Part shown: in pieces, positions 35,847 to 45,600 of the stretch
How the letters are laid out: each line of letters begins with the position of its first letter
How positions within the stretch are numbered: the stretch's first letter is position 1
Origin: CAYUHK01 sp964475165
Lineage (GTDB): Bacteria; Verrucomicrobiota; Kiritimatiellia; JAAZAB01
NCBI GenBank assembly: GCA_964475165.1
Contig: CAYYVN010000003.1
Coordinates: 117,936 to 181,935, forward strand
Reading direction: 5' to 3'
DNA length: 64,000 nucleotides
Position numbers and translations under genes: made by a program
Notes under the pieces: generated by a model
The model's input: the letters and a program-made list of their open reading frames with translations, nothing else
The model's database searches: none
What the model was told of the DNA's origin: nothing

Positions 35847-36329
35847 TTACTGGGTCCGTATCTCGTATTCTTTTAAATATAAAATCAGATCCGGCAAAAA
35901 GGCATCAATGGCAGCGCAGGTCTGTCGATAGATGGCCATATTGAACCCGATGGGGTCGGCAATATCTCGATTATTGCCCGCAGGATCAAAGGAGCTCAGC
36001 AGGTAGGCCCGGTCACGTGCGGCCGGGAAACGCCTCTGCAGCTCCTGCATGTGAGAGGCAGTCATTACCACAATCAGGGGGACGGCGTCAAGCATGGCCT
36101 GGGTTAAGTTCCGGCTGCGATGCGGGGTGAGATCGAGCCCTATTTCGTCCAGGGTCGCTATGGCCAGCTGACTGGCCGGTTGGCCGTCCAGCGCGGCCAG
36201 GCCCGCTGAACGTACCTGCCAGAGAGTTTGCGGGCCCAGCTGGTGCCGCAGCAGATATTCAGCCATGGGGCTGCGGCAGATATTGCCTGTGCAGATAAAG
36301 AGCAATTGATATCGCGGCGCAGTCATCAT
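35847..36329 (-). CDS. Low-molecular-weight protein-tyrosine phosphatase family
   Basis: The 160-residue enzyme has the P-loop CTGNICRSPMAEYLL near the N-terminus, with catalytic Cys and Arg, and the acid Asp in DIADPIGF near residue 130. Such proteins dephosphorylate tyrosine kinases of exopolysaccharide export or act on small phosphates. It lies 9 bp upstream of the rpiB-glyA fusion and 71 bp after tsaC in the same operon. The start is ATG-ATG; either could be used. Confidence 0.88.
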   Translation of the reverse strand: MMTAPRYQLLFICTGNICRSPMAEYLLRHQLGPQTLWQVRSAGLAALDGQPASQLAIATLDEIGLDLTPHRSRNLTQAMLDAVPLIVVMTASHMQELQRRFPAARDRAYLLSSFDPAGNNRDIADPIGFNMAIYRQTCAAIDAFLPDLILYLKEYEIRTQ

Positions 36330-36400
36330 CCATCCGTTAGCCTGTTCGGTTCATGCCTGTCGGAGAGCATGATGGCCGATCCGGCGCCAATAGGCAATCC

Positions 36401-37036
36401 TCAATCAGGCGCCGCCTCCCGCTGCCAGGCCCGGCCGGTAGCCAGAATCTGGCTCTCCGGAATGGCGCCTGGGCGCAGAATGCTCAGGGTCTTACCCGTC
36501 ACCCGCACTACGGTACTGGGCTGGCCGCCGCTGATCGTTCCGCCATCCAGCACCAAATCGATGGCCGGGCCCAACGCCTCGGCGGCGGCTTGAGCGCTGA
36601 GGGCCGGCGGGGCGCCATTGCGATTGGCGCTGGTCACGCGCAGGGCCGTACCGGCGGCTTGCAGGAGCAGGCGGGTGGCGGCATGGTCCGGCACGCGGAA
36701 CCCTTCCGCTGCTGTCTGGTCTGCGCCGTCCACCACCAGGGTCAAAGCTCCCGGCCAATAGCGCTGCGCCAAGCAGCGTGCCAGCGGCGACAGGCGCACG
36801 GGCCATTGTTCCACCTGGGCGCTATCGGCTGCCAGCAGGGCAATGGGTTTATTGGCCGGCCGGCCCTTGGCCAGCCAGAGCCGCTCAACGCTGTTGGGTT
36901 GGCGGGGATCGGCGGCGATACCGTAGACGGTATCGGTTGGCAAGACCAGTAATCCGCCCCGGGCCAGGACCTGCAGGGCCTCGGCCAGAACCCAATCCTC
37001 GGAGCCATTCCAGGGCAATATACGCGGCTGCTTCAA
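36401..37036 (-). CDS. tsaC: Threonylcarbamoyl-AMP synthase (Sua5/YrdC family)
   Basis: The 211-residue enzyme makes threonylcarbamoyl-AMP for t6A37 in tRNAs from Thr, bicarbonate and ATP. The YrdC fold shows LVLPTDTVYGIAADP, WLAKGRPANKPIALL, RYWPGALTLVV and RVTSANRNGAPP. It is the short TsaC form without the Sua5 C-terminal domain. TTG is the apparent start, overlapping the S41 stop as TTGA; no ATG fits the family's N-terminus. Confidence 0.92.
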   Translation of the reverse strand: MKQPRILPWNGSEDWVLAEALQVLARGGLLVLPTDTVYGIAADPRQPNSVERLWLAKGRPANKPIALLAADSAQVEQWPVRLSPLARCLAQRYWPGALTLVVDGADQTAAEGFRVPDHAATRLLLQAAGTALRVTSANRNGAPPALSAQAAAEALGPAIDLVLDGGTISGGQPSTVVRVTGKTLSILRPGAIPESQILATGRAWQREAAPD

Positions 37037-38262
37037 TGGGTGTGCATGTCCAGCGCTTTGAGGCCCAGGAGAATATCCGTCGCCCGGCGCAAGATTTCAT
37101 CGCTGCCGATGCGGGCGCTCAAAGCTCGGTTGTGTTGTTCCTGCTCCGATAGGCGGGCAAAAAGTTCATGCTCATCCTCGGCGCTGGCGTCCGGCGCCGC
37201 CTGGCTATCCGCCGCCACCTGAATATCCGGGCGTACACCATAATTATCCGGCACCATGCTCACCCGCTGCACGGCCATATAGACCACGCGCCCGTCGCTT
37301 AAGGGCAGGGCTTGCCGCAAGCAGGCATCGCCGCTGGTCGCCTCCCCGATCAGCATGACCCCCCGGCACTGCTGCAGCACGGCGGCCAGTGTTTCGGACG
37401 CCGCGCGCGTCTCCCGGTTGATGAGCACCATCACCGGCAGATCCAGGAACTTATTGGGGCGCATTTCGTAGGTGCGGATGGTTTGGCCGCGGCCATCTTG
37501 GAGGCTGAAAGTCAGCGGCTGTCTATGGGTAAAGACTCCGGCAATTTCCGCTACGGCCTCCAGATGATTGCCCTGCGCATCGCGCAGATCCAGGATGATC
37601 CCGAGGCAATTGGTGGCGGCCCAGCTTTTCAGCTGGGTGGCGATCTGTTCTCCGGCGCCGGCATAGAGGCCATTGACTTGTAGATAGCCGATCCCCTGCG
37701 GCCAGAGCTCCACGTTGGCTAGCGCCGGTATTTGGGTTAGGACCCGCTGCACCTGGATTTCCTGGGCCACGGCGTTGCTAGCGGCGGCGCGGATGGTCAG
37801 CGGCAGGGTGGCTTGCTGGCCGCTGCGTAAAGCGCGCTTGATCTGTGGCAGGGTCCAGCCGGCGATATCGTTGCCGGCGATGGTTAAGAGCCAGCTGCCG
37901 GGAGTGATGCCAGCGGTCTGCGCCGGGCCTTGAGGCTCGACGGCGCTGATGTGGCAACCCTGCTCTTGCAGGGTTAATTGCCAGCCGAGGTCATAGCCGC
38001 GGCCTTGAGTTTCCTCCTGATAACGCTGCGCGGCGGCCGGGGTGGTGAGCAGCGCGCCCGGGTCGATAGCCTGGATCAGGGCCTGCAAAGCATTGCTGGC
38101 GAGCAGGTCCGGCTGAAAAATGATCTGACCTTTTTCCAGCAGGGCGCTGATCTCCGCCATATTTTTTTGCAGATCAGCCACGGCGGCGGCGCGTTCCGTG
38201 GCCAGCGCTCCGCCCACCCAGGCCAGCATTAATCCCAGCGCGCATATAGACCGCTTAAGCAT
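37033..38262 (-). CDS. Secreted S41/CtpA-like protein without catalytic Ser and Lys
   Basis: The 409-residue protein has a signal peptide (MLKRSICALGLMLAWVGG), a helical N-domain, a PDZ domain (about 95-170: GPAQTAGITPGSWLLTIAG) and a C-terminal S41 fold. The family's active-site segment S-A-S-E reads A-A-S-E (in TRAASETLAAVL), and 25 residues on the lysine of TFGKG is Asp (TSGDA). The spacing aligns exactly, so both Ser and Lys of the dyad appear lost and it is predicted to be a pseudopeptidase, perhaps a PDZ adaptor in the periplasm. It overlaps purE by 8 bp and tsaC by TTGA. Confidence 0.85.
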   Translation of the reverse strand: MLKRSICALGLMLAWVGGALATERAAAVADLQKNMAEISALLEKGQIIFQPDLLASNALQALIQAIDPGALLTTPAAAQRYQEETQGRGYDLGWQLTLQEQGCHISAVEPQGPAQTAGITPGSWLLTIAGNDIAGWTLPQIKRALRSGQQATLPLTIRAAASNAVAQEIQVQRVLTQIPALANVELWPQGIGYLQVNGLYAGAGEQIATQLKSWAATNCLGIILDLRDAQGNHLEAVAEIAGVFTHRQPLTFSLQDGRGQTIRTYEMRPNKFLDLPVMVLINRETRAASETLAAVLQQCRGVMLIGEATSGDACLRQALPLSDGRVVYMAVQRVSMVPDNYGVRPDIQVAADSQAAPDASAEDEHELFARLSEQEQHNRALSARIGSDEILRRATDILLGLKALDMHTH

Positions 38263-38779
38263 GAGAGGCCTCCCCTCGCGATCGGATTTGGCGATCGCCC
38301 CGCTTCACTTTAGCCTGTAAAACTTTTTTGTGCTGCTGCATTTTAGATCGCAAACTCACCCGTTGCAAAGCCAGGATTTGTACGGCCAGGATGGCCGCAT
38401 TGACGGGGCCAGCCGTGCCCAGGGCCATGGTGGCCACGGGAATGCCGGCTGGCATTTGCACAGTAGCCAATAAGGCATCCAGGCCGTCAAGTTCCCCGCG
38501 GCGGATCGGCACGCCGATCACCGGCAGGGAGGTGTGTGCCGCCAATACTCCCGCCAGATGGGCGGCTCCGCCGGCGGCGGCGATGATGATTTTGATGCCT
38601 CGGCCGGCGGCCTGGGCCGCATAGCGCGCCGCTAAGCGGGGCGTGCGATGAGCCGAGATGACTCGCACTTCCGGGCGCAGGCCGAATGTGAGCAGCGTTT
38701 TCTGGACCGGTTCCAAGAGGGGCCAATCCGAGTCGCTGCCCATCACCAGGCCGATTTCTGCTGGTGTCTTGCGTTTCAT
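38255..38779 (-). CDS. purE: N5-carboxyaminoimidazole ribonucleotide mutase
   Basis: The 174-residue class I PurE moves the carboxyl group of N5-CAIR in purine synthesis. GLVMGSDSDWPLLEP and the His of VISAHRTPR are conserved, with AAAGGAAHLAGVLA and LPVIGVPI. A basic C-terminal tail of ~25 residues is extra. No purK is seen, so this could work on N5-CAIR made elsewhere, or as an AIR carboxylase-like enzyme. The start overlaps the purD stop (ATGA). Confidence 0.94.
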   Translation of the reverse strand: MKRKTPAEIGLVMGSDSDWPLLEPVQKTLLTFGLRPEVRVISAHRTPRLAARYAAQAAGRGIKIIIAAAGGAAHLAGVLAAHTSLPVIGVPIRRGELDGLDALLATVQMPAGIPVATMALGTAGPVNAAILAVQILALQRVSLRSKMQQHKKVLQAKVKRGDRQIRSRGEASHA

Positions 38780-40050
38780 ATTGTATCCAGCGCCCGCGCC
38801 GCGATATCGCGGCGATACTGCGCGCCCGCGAATTTAATGCTCGCCACCGCTCGGTAAGCGCCTTGCGCCGCAGCGGCCAAGCTATGGCCCTGCGCTGTCA
38901 CCCCCAGCACGCGCCCGCCGGCGGTGATGACCCGCTCCTGCTCCCGGCGTGTGCCGGCATGAAAGACGAGCGTATCTGGCAGGGCTGCGGCCTGGGCGAG
39001 ACCTTCGATGACGTCGCCCCTGCGATAGGCGGCCGGGTAGCCCTGCGCGGCCATCACCACACACACACAAGGTTCGGGTCGGCAGGCGATATATCCCGCC
39101 GGTAAGCTACCATCTATACAGGCTTCCATGACAGGAATCAAGTCAGCAGAAAGTCGCGGCAGGATGGCTTGGGTTTCGGGATCGCCGAAGCGGCAATTAA
39201 ACTCCAATACTTTAGGGCCCGCGGGCGTCATCATCAAGCCGGCGTAGAGGATACCCCGGTATTGAATGTGGCGCCGTTGCAATTCCTTGAGGAGCGGCTC
39301 AAAGATCAGCTCTTGGATATGGCGCATGAAGGCGGGTGTTTCCATGGGCGCCGGGGAATAAGCGCCCATGCCGCCGGTATTGGGGCCTTGGTCGCCATCC
39401 AGGGCGCGTTTATGATCTTGGGCCGAAGGTAGCCAGAGGATATGCTCACCATCCACCATGGCCAGCACTGAGACCTCCTCGCCTTCCAGAAATTCCTCGA
39501 TCAATACCCGCCGTCCTGCCGCGCCAAACGTCTCGGCCTCCATAGCCTGATGAATGGCCTCAGCGGCCTGGGCACGGGTGCTGCAGACGATCACGCCCTT
39601 GCCGGCGGCCAGGCCATCGGCCTTGATCACCAAGGGCAAGCTGGCCGTCTGCAGATAGGCCCTCGCCTGGGCCGCATCCGTAAAAGTGGCTGCGGATGCC
39701 GTCGGCACGCCGGCTGCCTGCATGATTTCCTTGGCAAAAACCTTACTGCCTTCCAGCTGCGCGGCGGCCTGGTTCGGGCCGAAAACGCGCAGCCCCGCCG
39801 CCTGAAACTCATCCACTAATCCGGCACATAAAGGGGCTTCCGGCCCCACTACCGTCAAGTCCGGGCGCGCCTTTTGAGCCCACTTGAGGAGCGCAGCGCT
39901 AGCGCTGGCGGCGATATCCAGATTGGTGCCCAAGGCGGCTGTGCCAGCATTGCCCGGAGCACAAAATAGAGTGGGTCGCGCTGGATCTTGAGCTAATTTC
40001 CAAGCCAGGGCATGTTCGCGGCCACCGCCGCCGATCAATAATACTTTCAT
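38776..40050 (-). CDS. purD: Phosphoribosylamine-glycine ligase
   Basis: The 424-residue ATP-grasp enzyme joins phosphoribosylamine to glycine to give GAR. VLLIGGGGREHALAWKL starts the N-domain. The ATP-grasp core has IKADGLAAGKGV, VLIEEFLEGEEVSVLAMVDG and VLEFNCRFGDPETQAIL, and the C-domain ends the protein. It overlaps waaA and purE by ATGA at both ends. The fused RpiB-SHMT downstream makes precursors of both its substrates. Confidence 0.96.
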   Translation of the reverse strand: MKVLLIGGGGREHALAWKLAQDPARPTLFCAPGNAGTAALGTNLDIAASASAALLKWAQKARPDLTVVGPEAPLCAGLVDEFQAAGLRVFGPNQAAAQLEGSKVFAKEIMQAAGVPTASAATFTDAAQARAYLQTASLPLVIKADGLAAGKGVIVCSTRAQAAEAIHQAMEAETFGAAGRRVLIEEFLEGEEVSVLAMVDGEHILWLPSAQDHKRALDGDQGPNTGGMGAYSPAPMETPAFMRHIQELIFEPLLKELQRRHIQYRGILYAGLMMTPAGPKVLEFNCRFGDPETQAILPRLSADLIPVMEACIDGSLPAGYIACRPEPCVCVVMAAQGYPAAYRRGDVIEGLAQAAALPDTLVFHAGTRREQERVITAGGRVLGVTAQGHSLAAAAQGAYRAVASIKFAGAQYRRDIAARALDTI

Positions 40051-41411
40051 CTTTCGTTCAGTCTTTCCTGGTTCATGGTTGTCTGTTGCGCACCCTGGCC
40101 AGACCTGGCCGGCCCGCTCGGAGCTGCCGCGATCAGTGCCAGAAATAAATCCACGCCGGCGGCAATACTGCCCGCCTTGGTCTGCACCAGGCGCTGGGCC
40201 CGGTCGCCGTAGGCGCGGCGTTCAGCCTCCTCGGTCCATAGCAGAGTAAGCGCGCGCTCCAGCCCCTCCTTGTCCTGCACCTGGATCAGGGCCTGGGCCG
40301 CCAGGAAATCGGCTGTGACCGATCGGAAGTTTTCCATATGGGGTCCAATGATGATCGGTTTAGCAAAAACGGCCGGTTCAATGATGTTTTGTCCGCCGTG
40401 AGCTGTCAGGCTCTTCCCGACAAAAATGGCGGTGGCGGCGGCATAGAAGTGGCGCAGTTCGCCGGTGGTATCAACCAGCAGCACCGCCGGGGCCTGGGAT
40501 GGCTGGGCGCTGCTCCAGCGTCGGTAGTTCAAGCCGCTTTTTTCTATTTCGTGGACGATGGCGGCAGCGCGTTCCATGTGGCGCGGGGCCAGGACCAGGC
40601 GTGCCTGGGGATGCTGGCGCCGCAGGTTTTGATAAAGCTCCAGCAAGATGGTTTCTTCGCCCGGCCAGGTGGATCCCCCCACCAACAGATGGGCTGTATT
40701 CTCGAAGCCGGCCCGTTGCAAGAGTTCGGCGCGGGGCATGGCACCCTTGGCGGCGGCCGCGGCCACATCATACTTGGCTGAGCCAGTGATATGAATATGT
40801 TGCGCCGGCGCGCCCAGGGCGATGAGGCGCGTGCGTTCCTCAAGGCCGGGCACGCAAAATAGATCGATCAAGGCGAGCAGGGGGCGTGTTAGAAAACGCA
40901 CCTGGCGATAACGCCGATAGGAGCGATCCGACAGGCGCGCGTTCAAGAGCATGATCGGCCGCCGGCCCTGTTGCATTTGGCGTATGAGGTTGGGCCAGAG
41001 CTCGCTTTCCACCAATACCAGCGCCAGCGGGTTCAAGATCCTGATAGCCCGGCGGATCACCGGCGGAAAGTCCGCCGGGAAATAAAGCAAGACATCCGCC
41101 GGCGCCAGCTGTTTGGCGGCCACGGCATGGCCGGTGGAGGTGGCCGTGGTTAGGATAAAGGCCGCGCCTGGTCGGCGCGCGCGATAGGCCGCCATGAACC
41201 GCAGCGCCACCAAGACCTCGCCCACGCTGACCGCGTGCACCCAAATCCGGCTTTGGCCTTGCAGGCGTTCCCGCAGCGGGCGCTCATAGAGGGCCAGGCG
41301 CTGCAGGAAGCCCCGGCGATAGCCACCGCGCCGGTACATGCGCACCAGAAAACGCGGCAGCATCAATAAATAGACCACCGGGAATAAACAGTTATAAAAC
41401 CACCAGATCAT
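40047..41411 (-). CDS. waaA: Kdo transferase (lipid A 3-deoxy-D-manno-octulosonic acid transferase)
   Basis: The 454-residue GT30 enzyme transfers Kdo to lipid A at the inner membrane. An N-terminal membrane anchor (FYNCLFPVVYLLMLPRFLV) precedes WVHAVSVGEVLVAL with the catalytic Glu. The C-domain has VGGSTWPGEET, LVLAPRHMERA and FVGKSLTAHGGQNIIEPA. This is good evidence for an LPS-type outer membrane. It heads the minus-strand operon toward purD, overlapping it in an ATGA. Confidence 0.94.
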   Translation of the reverse strand: MIWWFYNCLFPVVYLLMLPRFLVRMYRRGGYRRGFLQRLALYERPLRERLQGQSRIWVHAVSVGEVLVALRFMAAYRARRPGAAFILTTATSTGHAVAAKQLAPADVLLYFPADFPPVIRRAIRILNPLALVLVESELWPNLIRQMQQGRRPIMLLNARLSDRSYRRYRQVRFLTRPLLALIDLFCVPGLEERTRLIALGAPAQHIHITGSAKYDVAAAAAKGAMPRAELLQRAGFENTAHLLVGGSTWPGEETILLELYQNLRRQHPQARLVLAPRHMERAAAIVHEIEKSGLNYRRWSSAQPSQAPAVLLVDTTGELRHFYAAATAIFVGKSLTAHGGQNIIEPAVFAKPIIIGPHMENFRSVTADFLAAQALIQVQDKEGLERALTLLWTEEAERRAYGDRAQRLVQTKAGSIAAGVDLFLALIAAAPSGPARSGQGAQQTTMNQERLNER

Positions 41412-41424
41412 AGCCTGTCATTCA

Positions 41425-41445
41425 GGGGGGTCATCAGTTCCCCCC
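41425..41445 (-). promoter_or_regulatory. G6/C6 hairpin upstream of waaA
   Basis: Six G and six C residues flank a 9-nt loop, 14 bp before the waaA start, in the 115-bp gap after xerC. As RNA it could form a strong stem in the waaA leader. No U-tract follows in either direction, so a terminator is unlikely. Confidence 0.35.
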
Positions 41446-41526
41446 ACCCCATCCGTACCCGGACACAATGCCCGTCTGGTCGCCGCGGATCAATCTTTTT
41501 TTAAGCCCAGGGTTATCGCGACTGCT

Positions 41527-42507
41527 TCAAGCGCGCGGATGGGCTTCTTCGTAGACTTTTTTAAGCCGCTCAATGGTGACGTGTGTGTAGATTTGAGTGG
41601 TGGATAAACTGGAATGCCCGAGCAGCTCCTGCACGCTGCGCAGATCAGCGCCGGCATCCAGCAGGTGCGTGGCAAAGGAATGCCGCAAGGCATGGGGTGA
41701 GAGGCGCGGATTTAAGCCGGCGCGGCGCAGACAGGTTTTCATCAGCCGTTCCACGGAACGGGCTGTGAGGCGGCCGCCCAGGCGGTTTAGAAAAACCGTT
41801 GTGACGGAAGCACGCGCGCGCCCGCCGGAGAGCTTGGTGGGGCGTTTTTCCAGGGCGGTCCGCAAGGCCTTGAGCGCCGGTCCGCCGATGGGGCAGAGGC
41901 GTTCTTTCTTGCCTTTCCCGCGCACTTTAATGACGCCCGAGAGCAGGTCGATATGCTCCTCGTTTAAGCTGGTTAGTTCGCTGACCCGCATGCCGGAGCT
42001 GTAGAGCACTTCCAGGATGGCACTGTCGCGCGCGCTGGCGTAGGTTAGCCATTGGCGGCGGCCGGCATCCGTCTCTTTTTTGAGGGCCTCATTGCCGAGC
42101 TGGCCTGGCGCGTTCAGCAGGCGTTCCACCTCCGCAATGCTCAGCACGCGTGGCAGGGATTGGCGGCGTTTCGGCGCGCGCAGACCGCTGAAAGGGTTCT
42201 GAGCAACATATTGTTCGCGCATCAAGAACCTGAAAAAGGAACGCAAACTGGAGAGTTTGCGGCCGACGGTGGCGGGGGCGGCGCTGGCCTGCTGGAAATG
42301 CATCAGGAAGCGGCGCGCGGCGAATTTATCCACGCTGGCCCAGGGAAAGGGTGGCGTGGCTTCCGGCCCCCAAATGCTGCCGATGAATTGCCGCAGATCC
42401 ATCAAATAGCCGGCATGCGTATGGGCTGAGGCTTGGCGTTCCCCTTCCAGGTGGCGGGCGAATTGCCGGATGAAGGGATCGCTGGAGATATCGGGTGTGT
42501 TGTGCAT
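41527..42507 (-). CDS. xerC: Tyrosine recombinase XerC/XerD family
   Basis: The 326-residue site-specific recombinase resolves chromosome dimers at dif. The N-terminal SAM-like domain runs to about residue 110. The catalytic set is complete: Arg in SGMRVSEL, Lys in GKGKKERLCP, HxxR in HALRHSFATHLL, His in LLGHSSLSTTQ and Tyr in IYTHV. ATG at 42507 follows GAGGTGG; about 110 codons of open frame upstream are not part of it. XerC versus XerD cannot be settled from one copy. Confidence 0.9.
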   Translation of the reverse strand: MHNTPDISSDPFIRQFARHLEGERQASAHTHAGYLMDLRQFIGSIWGPEATPPFPWASVDKFAARRFLMHFQQASAAPATVGRKLSSLRSFFRFLMREQYVAQNPFSGLRAPKRRQSLPRVLSIAEVERLLNAPGQLGNEALKKETDAGRRQWLTYASARDSAILEVLYSSGMRVSELTSLNEEHIDLLSGVIKVRGKGKKERLCPIGGPALKALRTALEKRPTKLSGGRARASVTTVFLNRLGGRLTARSVERLMKTCLRRAGLNPRLSPHALRHSFATHLLDAGADLRSVQELLGHSSLSTTQIYTHVTIERLKKVYEEAHPRA

Positions 42508-42601
42508 AGCCACCTCGTGCGTGGCCGGCCGGGCCGCGGGCGGCGGTCGCCCCGGCGCACTTTGCGCAGTTCGAGCCGCCGCCAATTTTATCCTCCAGCC
42601 C

Positions 42602-45600
42602 CTATTCGGACGGCTGCTGATAGTAATTCCAGTGCCCGCGGGCGAAGAAACGCCGGAACCCTTCCTGCACATAACTCTGGTAGGCCGAGCCATCGGCCGC
42701 CGCGCGGAGAATGCCACGGTTGGAGTAATAGTGGAAGTGCATATGAAAATGCTGGAAGATTCGGCACATATCCAGCGTCTGGGCGATGGTATGCGGGCGC
42801 GTATAAACCCAGGGCTCCGCCCGCTGTTCATAGCCACCCCATTCGCCGAGATGCATGCGCGCGTGCCGCTCGATCATCAACTCAAAGGCGCGGAACCAGC
42901 CTTGCAACACGGCGCGGATAGAGGCGCGCTCATTCGGCCAGAACTCATACAGCCGATAGTCGTAATCGTGGAAGCTGTAAATCGCCAGCGGATCATCGAG
43001 CGGCTCGATCTTGTCGAGCATCGTGACGGCCGCGAAACTTTCCGGAGACTCGATATAGATCAAGTGGCGTTTATCATGCTGGCGGATAGCAGCGATGGCG
43101 TCTCGCACCAGCGGCGCATAATCAGCCGCCAGCACTCCTGCCGGTTCATTGAAGGGATCATAGGCAATGGCCGTGAAGGGCAGATCCTTATAGGCCTCGG
43201 CCAGCCGGCCGTAGAGAGCCGGGATCTTGTCATAGCCGCCGGCAAAATCGGCCGAAGTATTGTGCAGGATATTAACACCGTACTTCCGGCCGGCCTCCAG
43301 GCAATGCTCTAACCCTGCGCCCGGGCCGACCTGGGTTTGCGGCCGCCAACTGTTGCCGCCATAAAGCGCCACCTCTTGCACCTCCAGGATATTGCCCGTG
43401 CCGATATCGGCCGGAGAGAAGGCAAAGGCGGTGGTACCACCAAAGGCCGGCAGGTTATCAATAGGCACCTGATAGGTCACCTGATTGGTGCCCTTGACCC
43501 CCTGCAAGCGCCCGTATTTGCCCAGGGCATAGCCGAGATCCTCGGCCGCCTGGGGCCAGGCCACGCCCGGGAATTTGCTGGCCACCGCATAGCTGAAGAA
43601 GGCCGGCAATAAAGCCACCTGGATGGGTTGAGTGTTCCAGGCATCGCTGAGCAGCTTGTAGGTGTAGACATCCGTCACATCCAATACCCAGGGATCGTCG
43701 CGGCGGCGCGCATTGATCTCGGTGAAGGCGACGGGATAAGCCAGTAAGGCTTGCGACCAGAAACGGCAGCGCTCGACGGCTTCCGCCGGCACGCTGCTGC
43801 CCAAAGGCATCTCCTCGCGTAGGGGACGGGCCAGCAGCAGCCGCGCTTTCTCCCGACCAAAAGTCAGTTCGAGCTTGGAGGTGCCCTTCTCGCCTACCGT
43901 GGCCGCGATTTGGCGCGGTTTGTCGAGCAAGACGATCAAGAGCGGCCGCTCCAGCGACTCCTCTGTGGGCCAGAGCAAGAGCCAGTTTTCGGATAGTTCG
44001 CCATCAACCTGGGCATCATAGATGACGCCCGTTTCCGTTAGGGGTTTGAGCGTTAAACCGTCGGCGGCGGGGAAGCCGATGGCCTGAGGTCCCGCCACGC
44101 CGCGCTCATTCCAGCCCCACAGAGTCAGCGGGTCAGCGCCCGCGGTCACCAACGCGCCGATGGAAAGCGGGCTGGACCATACCGTGCTGGGCTTGACCTT
44201 CTGCGCGCCGGCCTGGTTCTTTTCGAATACGTCTTTGAGGCCCGGACAGCGGATTTCCGGTTCACCCATGATGCCGCCTTTATCGCGGCAGTCATAGACG
44301 CGCACGGCAATCAGATTGATGCCGCCAAACTTGACCAGTTGTTGCGGGATTTTATAGGTCCGCTCCACCTGCCAGAAATCCTTGGGGTTGGTATCATAGG
44401 CGGTATGGCCAATTTCCTGGCCGTTAAAATAAGTCCAATCATAATCATCCACACAACCCAGATAGAGCTCCAGATCATAGCCGGCCCATTCCTGCGGGAT
44501 ATGCAGGGTGTAGCGATACCAGGCCCAGCCATTGTAAGGGCCATCGGTCAGGATATCGTTGACTCCCGGGAAGGGGTTGCTCTTTTTGATATCCGGATTC
44601 TGATCATGGAACCCCTGGTGTTCCCAATCACCTGGCACCAAGATTTCCGACCAGAGATGATCGAGGTTATAAGCCGGATCATGATAGGTCGCCTTGAGTC
44701 CGCTGTTTTGAGGATCCAACTTGAAGCGCCATAAGCCACCCAGATACATTTTCCAGGAGACATCCACTTCGCCAATGCGCAGCCCCCAATGGGTCACATC
44801 ATTATCCAGCATATGGGTGATATCCAGCCAACCGAAACGATTGGCATCCGCTTGGTTGAGGCGGTTAACCACATTTTTCCAGGAATCTTCCACGGCCCGG
44901 AAGGCGCTCTCGATTGCGGGGCGCGCCGCGCTGAGCGTTTGATAGGCGGCGGTATATTTGCCGGCCAGCAGATCGTCGAACGCCTTATGGCCCAGGGTCC
45001 GGAACTGGTCGGCCGCGGCGCGGGCGATCTTAGCGCTCTGGGGATTCTGGCTTTGGATCACCGAAGCCGTATTGTGGAGACACTCAGCTTCATCCAGCAG
45101 GCGCACGGCCAAGCCCAGGGCATCCATGCCGTCAGCAATGCTATGAATGGCGCGCGATGATTTTTCGGCGTCGGTCATTTGGCGCAGACCTTCTTGCAGG
45201 GCGCGGGCCACGTCTAAGGCCTCGTCTGAGAGACGGCTCGCATCCCCGAAAGCAAAGGTTTCCCAATCATCAATGATGCAGCCGCGCTGGAAGAGCATGT
45301 CTTGCCGCCAGGCCAGATTGCGCGCCAGCTCGGCCCGCGCCTGCTTGAGCGCTGGCGTCGCCAACGCGCGCAGTTCCTGGTCGCTGATATGCACGCCATC
45401 GGCCACCTGCGCTTGGACTGTCGCCCAGCCTTCCAGGGGATCAGCCGCATTGCGCAGAGCCGGTTCCTCTTGCAGAAAACTATAGGCCTGGAATTTTTTC
45501 ACGCGCCAGTGGTGTGTGGAGGCCAGGCGGCGCAGGCTGCCGTCGCGGTCGATGATGGCTCCATCCAAGGCTAAGCCTTGCGGGGCACCACTCACCGCCA

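Noticed and set aside
34713..35876. 387-codon open frame opposite the RpiB-SHMT fusion
   Set aside because: Shadow of a well-supported gene; no domain signature.
41527..42837. Longer N-terminal extension of XerC
   Set aside because: The frame is open for ~110 codons upstream but crosses into the glycosidase gene region, lacks homology, and the ATG at 42507 has a good ribosome site.
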